Source of the DNA: an uncultured Eubacteriales bacterium
GTDB taxonomy: Bacteria; Bacillota_A; Clostridia; Oscillospirales; Oscillospiraceae
NCBI GenBank assembly: GCA_949451265.1
Contig: CASTQR010000059.1
Coordinates: 1-8,489, forward strand
Reading direction: 5' to 3'
DNA: 8,489 nt
Shown: one piece after another, positions 4,722 through 8,489 of the stretch
Layout: the number at the start of each line of letters is the position of its first letter
How positions within the stretch are numbered: the first letter of the stretch is position 1
Made by a program: the position numbers and the translations under genes
Notes under the pieces: model-generated
The model's database searches: none
Seen by the model: the letters and a program-made list of their open reading frames with translations, nothing else
What the model was told of the DNA's origin: nothing

Positions 4722-7043
4722 ATGGACGTTCAAACCCGCCTGCGCGAGATCACCCGGGCCAAGTACGGCCTGGAGCTGTCCCAGTGTGACGACGGCCAGC
4801 TCTACCACGCCCTGCTCCAGCTCACCCAGGAGCTGTCCAACCCCCGCCCCGCCCCCCAGGGGGCGCGGAAGCTGTACTACTTCTCCGCCGAGTTCCTGAT
4901 CGGCAAGCTGCTGAGCAATAACCTGCTGGCCCTGGGGGCCTGCGGCGAGGTGAACGCCGCCCTGGCGGACTGCGGCAAGTCCCTGTCCGCCATTGAGGAC
5001 GCGGAACCGGAGCCCTCCCTGGGCAACGGCGGGCTGGGCCGTCTGGCGGCCTGCTTCCTGGACTCCATCGCCGCCCTGGGCCTGCCGGGGGACGGGGTGG
5101 GGCTGAACTACCATTACGGCCTGTTCAAGCAGGAGTTCCACAAGAGCCGCCAGTACGAGCAGCCCAACCCCTGGATCGAGGACGAGAGCTGGCTCATCCC
5201 CACCGGGGTGGAGTTTGAGGTGCCCTTCGGCTTCGGGCCGGTGAAGGCCAAGCTGTTCGATATCGCCGTCCCCGGCGCCAACACGGGCATCGCCAACCGC
5301 CTCCACCTGTTCGACGTGGAGAGCCCCGCCGCCGCCCCCGCCGACGGCATCGACTTCGATAAGGCCGACCTGCCCGCCCGCCTGACCTCCTTCCTCTACC
5401 CCGACGACAGCGACGAGGCGGGGCGGCTCCTCCGGGTGTACCAGCAGTATTTTATGGTGTCCGCCGGGGCCCAGCTCATCCTGAAGGAGCTGGAGGAGCG
5501 GGGCTTTGCCCCCGATACCCTGTCCGACCACGTGGCGGTGCAGATCAACGACACCCACCCCTCCATGGTGATTCCGGAGCTGGTGCGGCTGCTGACCGCC
5601 CGGGGCCTGTCCATGGACGCGGCGGTGGAGCAGGTGTCCAAGACCTGCGCCTACACCAACCACACCATCCTGGCGGAGGCCCTGGAGAAGTGGCCCCTGG
5701 CCTTCATCGAGAAGGTGGCCCCCCAGCTGGTGCCCATACTCCGGGAGCTGGACAAGCGGGCCAAGGCCGCCCATCCCGACCCCAGGACCGCCATCCTCCA
5801 GACCGTCACCCAAAAGGACAAGGACGGCAGGGAGACCTCCCAGGAGATCGTCCACATGGCCCACCTGGACATCCACTACGGCTTCTCGGTGAACGGCGTG
5901 GCGGCCCTCCACACGGAGATTCTGAAAAGCTCCGAGCTGCGCCACTTCTACGATATCTACCCCGCTAAGTTCAACAACAAGACCAACGGCGTCACCCTGC
6001 GGCGCTGGCTGGAGGTGTGCAATCCCCAGCTGGCCGCCCTGCTGGACCAGTGCGTGGGCAGGGAGTGGCGCACGGATCCCACCCGGCTCAACAGGCTGAT
6101 GGACTTTTACAACGACAGCGCGGTGCTGGAGAAGCTGCTGGATATCAAGGCCGCCAACAAGCGGCGGGCCTCCGACCTGTTCACGCGGGATCAGTACGGC
6201 ATCCGGCTGGACCCGGAGGCGGTGTTTGACATCCAGGTGAAGCGCCTCCACGAGTACAAGCGCCAGCAGATGAACGCCCTGTACGTGATCCACAAGTACC
6301 TGGAGATCAAGGCCGGGAAGCTGCCGGAGCGGCCCGTCACCGTGATCTTCGGGGCGAAAGCCGCCCCCGCCTACGTGATGGCCAAGCACATCATCCACCT
6401 GATCCTGTGCCTGCGGCGGCTCATCGAGAACGACCCCCAGGTGCGGCCCTGGCTCCACGTGGCCATGGTGGAGAACTACAACGTCACCTGGGCGGAGCGG
6501 CTCATCCCCGCCTGCGACATCTCCGAGCAGATCTCCCTGGCGTCCAAGGAGGCCAGCGGCACCGGGAACATGAAGTTCATGGCCAACGGCGCGGTGACCC
6601 TGGGCACCCTGGACGGGGCCAACGTGGAGATCGCCGAGCTGGTGGGCCCGGACAATATCTACACCTTCGGCGCGGGCAGCAATTACGTGATTGAGCTCTA
6701 CGACCAGAAGGCCAGGGACGAGAAGAAGGGCTACCAGTCCAAGGTCTGCTACGAGCGCCCCGCGGTGAAGCCCCTGGTGGACTTCCTGCTGGACCCGGCC
6801 CTGACGGCGCTGGGGGACGAGGCGGCGCTGAAGGCCCTGTGGACGGATCTGACCACCAAGGACTGGTTCATGGCCCTGCTGGACGTGGAGGCGTATATCG
6901 CCGCCCGCGACCGGGCCATCCACGACTACGGCGACCGGACGGCCTGGGCCCGGAAGATGCTGGTGAACACCGCCCGGAGCGGGTACTTCTCCAGCGACCG
7001 CACCATCGCGGAGTATAACCGGGATATCTGGCACCTGGGGTAA
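4722..7043 (+). CDS. glgP: Glycogen/starch/alpha-glucan phosphorylase (GT35)
   Basis: A 773-residue pyridoxal-phosphate enzyme that phosphorolyses terminal alpha-1,4 bonds of glycogen or maltodextrin to glucose-1-phosphate in the cytoplasm. Length fits compact bacterial members. Landmarks in order: KLYYFSAEFLIGKLLSNNL near residue 50, GNGGLGRLAACFLDS at 101-115, GLNYHYGLFKQ, NDTHPSMVIPELVRLL, YTNHTILAEALEKWP, VNGVAALHTEILK, the KFNNKTNGVTLRRW segment, VKRLHEYKRQ, and the cofactor site EASGTGNMKF with the PLP-linking lysine at K618, followed by TLDGANVEI. The ATG at 4722 has AAAGGAG at 4704-4710. The gene has its own promoter but follows malQ, so the two enzymes probably serve the same pathway. 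The N-terminal regulatory extension of the animal enzyme is absent. The ORF looks complete, without frameshift, and ends just before a strong terminator. Confidence 0.97.
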   Translation: MDVQTRLREITRAKYGLELSQCDDGQLYHALLQLTQELSNPRPAPQGARKLYYFSAEFLIGKLLSNNLLALGACGEVNAALADCGKSLSAIEDAEPEPSLGNGGLGRLAACFLDSIAALGLPGDGVGLNYHYGLFKQEFHKSRQYEQPNPWIEDESWLIPTGVEFEVPFGFGPVKAKLFDIAVPGANTGIANRLHLFDVESPAAAPADGIDFDKADLPARLTSFLYPDDSDEAGRLLRVYQQYFMVSAGAQLILKELEERGFAPDTLSDHVAVQINDTHPSMVIPELVRLLTARGLSMDAAVEQVSKTCAYTNHTILAEALEKWPLAFIEKVAPQLVPILRELDKRAKAAHPDPRTAILQTVTQKDKDGRETSQEIVHMAHLDIHYGFSVNGVAALHTEILKSSELRHFYDIYPAKFNNKTNGVTLRRWLEVCNPQLAALLDQCVGREWRTDPTRLNRLMDFYNDSAVLEKLLDIKAANKRRASDLFTRDQYGIRLDPEAVFDIQVKRLHEYKRQQMNALYVIHKYLEIKAGKLPERPVTVIFGAKAAPAYVMAKHIIHLILCLRRLIENDPQVRPWLHVAMVENYNVTWAERLIPACDISEQISLASKEASGTGNMKFMANGAVTLGTLDGANVEIAELVGPDNIYTFGAGSNYVIELYDQKARDEKKGYQSKVCYERPAVKPLVDFLLDPALTALGDEAALKALWTDLTTKDWFMALLDVEAYIAARDRAIHDYGDRTAWARKMLVNTARSGYFSSDRTIAEYNRDIWHLG

Positions 7044-7048
7044 AAAGC

Positions 7049-7081
7049 ACGGCCCCCGCTCTTACGAGCGGGGGCCGTTTT
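7049..7081. terminator. Bidirectional intrinsic terminator between convergent genes
   Basis: A perfect 13-bp stem (7049-7061 with 7066-7078) closes a TTAC loop. On the plus strand it runs into TTTT (7078-7081); on the minus strand it runs into GCTTTTTA (complement of 7041-7048). It begins 5 nt after the glgP stop and ends 10 nt before the stop of the convergent AIM24-family gene, so it can terminate both. Confidence 0.93.
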
Positions 7082-7091
7082 CAGCTCCCTT

Positions 7092-7766
7092 TTAATTGGA
7101 CGGCAGAATCGCCGCGATGGCGCCGGCGAAATTGCTGATGGGCATGGTTTGCAGCACCACACGCCCCGGCCCGGTGACCACGGTGTTGAACAGCCCCTCG
7201 CCGCCGAACAGCACATTCTTGACCCCCTTCACCGACTTTACGTCCACGGTGCAGGTGGCGTCGATCATGGCCAGGTTGCCGGTGTCAATGACGATCTGCT
7301 GGCCCGCCGCCAGCTCGTACTCCACGGCGGAGCCGTCGATCTCCAAAAAGGCGGTGCCGTGGCCGGACAGCTTCTGGAGGATGAAGCCCTCCCCGCCGAA
7401 GAAGCCGGACATCCCCTTCTTCTGGAAGAACACGGACAGCTCCACCCCCTGCTCGGAGGCCAGGAAGCCGGACTTCTGCACCACGATGGGCTTATCCGGG
7501 GTGATCTCCACCGCCCGGATGGATCCGGGGAAGCTGGACGCGAAGGCGATCATGCCGGGGCCGCCTTTGGCGGTGTACGTATTCTGGAACATGGACTCGC
7601 CGGAGAACATCCGGCCGAAGGCCTTGCCGATGCCGCCGGCGCTGGTCTGCATCTCCATGTTGGGGGACATCCACACCATGGAGCCCTTCTCGGTGATCAT
7701 GGACTCGCCCGACTCCACATCGCAGATGACCACGGGCATGGGCTCGCCGGTAATGTTATAGCGCAT
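7092..7766 (-). CDS. AIM24 / TIGR00266 family protein
   Basis: A 224-residue soluble protein of the AIM24 (TIGR00266, formerly DUF124) family, which forms a repeated beta-sandwich; its biochemical role in bacteria is unknown. Family-like stretches include the opening MRYNITGEPMPVVICDVE, GSMVWMSPNMEMQTS, GKAFGRMFSGESMFQNTY, PGMIAFASSFPGSI, GFFGGEGFILQKLSGHGTAFLEIDG, GQQIVIDTGNLAM, VKGVKNVLFGGEGLFNT and VTGPGRVVLQTMP near the end. The start at 7766-7764 is preceded by AAGGAGGAA and matches the usual N-terminus; the longer in-frame start at 7841 reads through the promoter and inverted repeat and is rejected. There is no signal peptide or membrane helix. It lies downstream of the flavodoxin-like gene with a 93-nt gap that holds a likely promoter, so it is probably transcribed on its own. 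Confidence 0.92.
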   Translation of the reverse strand: MRYNITGEPMPVVICDVESGESMITEKGSMVWMSPNMEMQTSAGGIGKAFGRMFSGESMFQNTYTAKGGPGMIAFASSFPGSIRAVEITPDKPIVVQKSGFLASEQGVELSVFFQKKGMSGFFGGEGFILQKLSGHGTAFLEIDGSAVEYELAAGQQIVIDTGNLAMIDATCTVDVKSVKGVKNVLFGGEGLFNTVVTGPGRVVLQTMPISNFAGAIAAILPSN

Positions 7767-7792
7767 AAGTATTCCTCCTTCTCGTACTGGGA

Positions 7793-7836
7793 CCGCGGCC
7801 CCGTTCGGGTAGAGTATACACCCAACGGGGCCGCGG
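7793..7836. repeat. Long inverted repeat around the AIM24 gene promoter
   Basis: The arms CCGCGGCCCCGTT (7793-7805) and AACGGGGCCGCGG (7824-7836) are perfect 13-bp complements. A further GGGT/ACCC pairing (7807-7810 with 7820-7823) extends the stem to 17 pairs with one bulged base. The loop (7811-7819) contains most of the likely -10 box of the AIM24 gene. There is no T-run on either side, so it is not a standard terminator. It could be an operator or a structural element marking the end of the upstream transcript. Confidence 0.75.
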
Positions 7837-7841
7837 CGCAA
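7813..7841 (-). promoter_or_regulatory. Candidate promoter of the AIM24-family gene
   Basis: On the minus strand there is TATACT (7818-7813) as -10, and TTGCGC (7841-7836) as a weak -35 at 17-bp spacing. The -10 agrees well with consensus but the -35 matches only in TTG. Transcription would begin around 7806, inside the inverted repeat, so the downstream arm would lie in the 5' leader. The gene is separated enough from its upstream neighbour to need a promoter. Confidence 0.45.
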
Positions 7842-7859
7842 TGTAAAATTTGCGAAAAT

Positions 7860-8393
7860 TCAGCCCAAATTCCGCAGGCAGTCCGCCAGGGGCTGGAGGT
7901 ACTTGGGGTCGGAGATGTCGTAGGATTTGCCGATGGCGTTTTGAAACGCCTCGTCCTCCGGGGTTTTGGCCTTCTTCCGGGTCATGGCCCAGGCCGCGAA
8001 CTTCATCATGGCCCGATCCACACCCCCCATCTTCTCATAGCACAGCCCCGCCTGGAGGTAAAAGTGGGGGACGGCCTCCCGTTCCCCGGGGGTCAGGTTC
8101 TGCCCCCACACCTGGCGGAGCTGTTCCTCCGCCCCGTTGGGCATGGCCCCGGTGGCGAATACCGCCAGCTTTTTCGCACCCCGCTTCGCCAGCAGCTTCC
8201 GGGCCTTCTTCCAGCCGTCCAGCATCCCGGCGTGGAGGCGGCTGCCGAACACCACGGCGTCATACCCGGACAGGTCAGCGGGGGCGCGGGACAGGGGCAG
8301 GGCGGTACAGCCCAGCTCCAGGGCCAGCAGCTCGGCGTATTGCTTCGTGAAGCCGGTTTTGCTGTTGTAAAGGATGATGACGTTATTCTTCAT
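7860..8393 (-). CDS. Flavodoxin-domain protein
   Basis: A 177-residue cytoplasmic protein resembling the flavodoxin_5 / protoporphyrinogen-oxidase-like (HemG-type) flavodoxins. The N-terminal strand VIILYNSKTGFTKQYAELLA (residues 5-24) holds the FMN-phosphate loop S-K-T-G-F-T (11-16). DLSGYDAVVFGSRLHAGML follows, where flavodoxins contact the isoalloxazine ring, and then KKLAVFATGAMPNG. The C-terminal third (from about residue 110) is helical and basic and differs from classical flavodoxins. FMN binding is expected from the family; the redox partner is unknown. I place the start at the ATG at 8393-8391, behind GAGGGGGAA; the longer frame starts at a TTG with no better ribosome site. It follows a truncated ORF after a 34-nt gap and may be cotranscribed with it. 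A haem-pathway role is only one option. Confidence 0.85.
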   Translation of the reverse strand: MKNNVIILYNSKTGFTKQYAELLALELGCTALPLSRAPADLSGYDAVVFGSRLHAGMLDGWKKARKLLAKRGAKKLAVFATGAMPNGAEEQLRQVWGQNLTPGEREAVPHFYLQAGLCYEKMGGVDRAMMKFAAWAMTRKKAKTPEDEAFQNAIGKSYDISDPKYLQPLADCLRNLG

Positions 8394-8427
8394 CAGCGGG
8401 TTCCCCCTCAATATGTCCAGGGTGTCC

Positions 8428-8489
8428 TCAACCCTTCAAACTTTCAGCCCAGGCGGAATACCGCGCCACCTTGTCATCGCAGTCCGCCC
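8428..8489 (-). CDS. C-terminal end of an unidentified ORF (partial)
   Basis: One minus-strand frame stays open from the window edge to a TGA at 8430-8428 and reads ADCDDKVARYSAWAESLKG. Its GC-rich third positions and amphipathic, charged helix look like a genuine protein C-terminus. The other two minus-strand frames hit stops within this stretch. The stop lies 34 nt before the flavodoxin-like start, a spacing compatible with an operon. The fragment is too short to name a family. Confidence 0.45.
   Translation of the reverse strand, partial: ADCDDKVARYSAWAESLKG

Noticed and set aside
4521..7034. 837-residue open frame on the minus strand opposite glgP
   Set aside because: Same GC-bias artefact. 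The product is repetitive Gly/Val/Leu/His-rich sequence with no domain, and its start is opposite the glgP C-terminal codons.

Overview
The window is GC-rich, densely coded bacterial DNA. Strong AAAGGAGG-type ribosome sites, clear sigma-A promoters and the protein families present suggest a GC-rich Clostridia, most likely of the Oscillospiraceae/Flavonifractor type. That placement is an inference from style and gene content; no rRNA or marker gene is present. I see no phage, CRISPR, tRNA or insertion sequence.

Layout. On the minus strand at the left (1-700) lies a small operon: two tandem, paralogous three-helix membrane proteins (DUF6442-like), followed by the first codons of what looks like an XRE-type regulator that runs off the window edge. 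Its promoter (748-776) carries two near-identical 14-bp dyads and a weaker third one further upstream, so it looks autoregulated. Divergent from it runs a long plus-strand block: an aromatic-acid-exporter/FUSC-like membrane protein (900-1535), the SfsA nuclease (1532-2293, overlapping by GTGA), a SprT-like zinc protein with its own promoter (2356-2883), the 4-alpha-glucanotransferase MalQ (2893-4422), and glycogen phosphorylase GlgP (4722-7043) behind its own promoter and a leader of about 245 nt full of hairpins. A strong bidirectional terminator at 7049-7081 closes this block. On the minus strand, convergent to it, are an AIM24-family protein (7092-7766), a flavodoxin-like protein (7860-8393) and the C-terminal end of another ORF (8428-8489).

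How the genes work together. MalQ and GlgP form a standard alpha-glucan degradation pair: MalQ rearranges short maltodextrins into longer chains, and GlgP phosphorolyses chains to glucose-1-phosphate. The other genes are mostly independent housekeeping or accessory functions.

The main non-gene signals are: (i) a repeat-like, hairpin-rich element in the glgP leader whose sequence blocks recur in the same order inside sfsA, where they coincide with about 17-20 extra in-frame residues next to the nuclease active site; (ii) the operator array at the DUF6442/XRE promoter; and (iii) a 13-bp perfect inverted repeat bracketing the likely -10 box of the AIM24 gene. I found no clearly new multi-gene system. 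The DUF6442/XRE module and the repeat family are the best candidates for follow-up.
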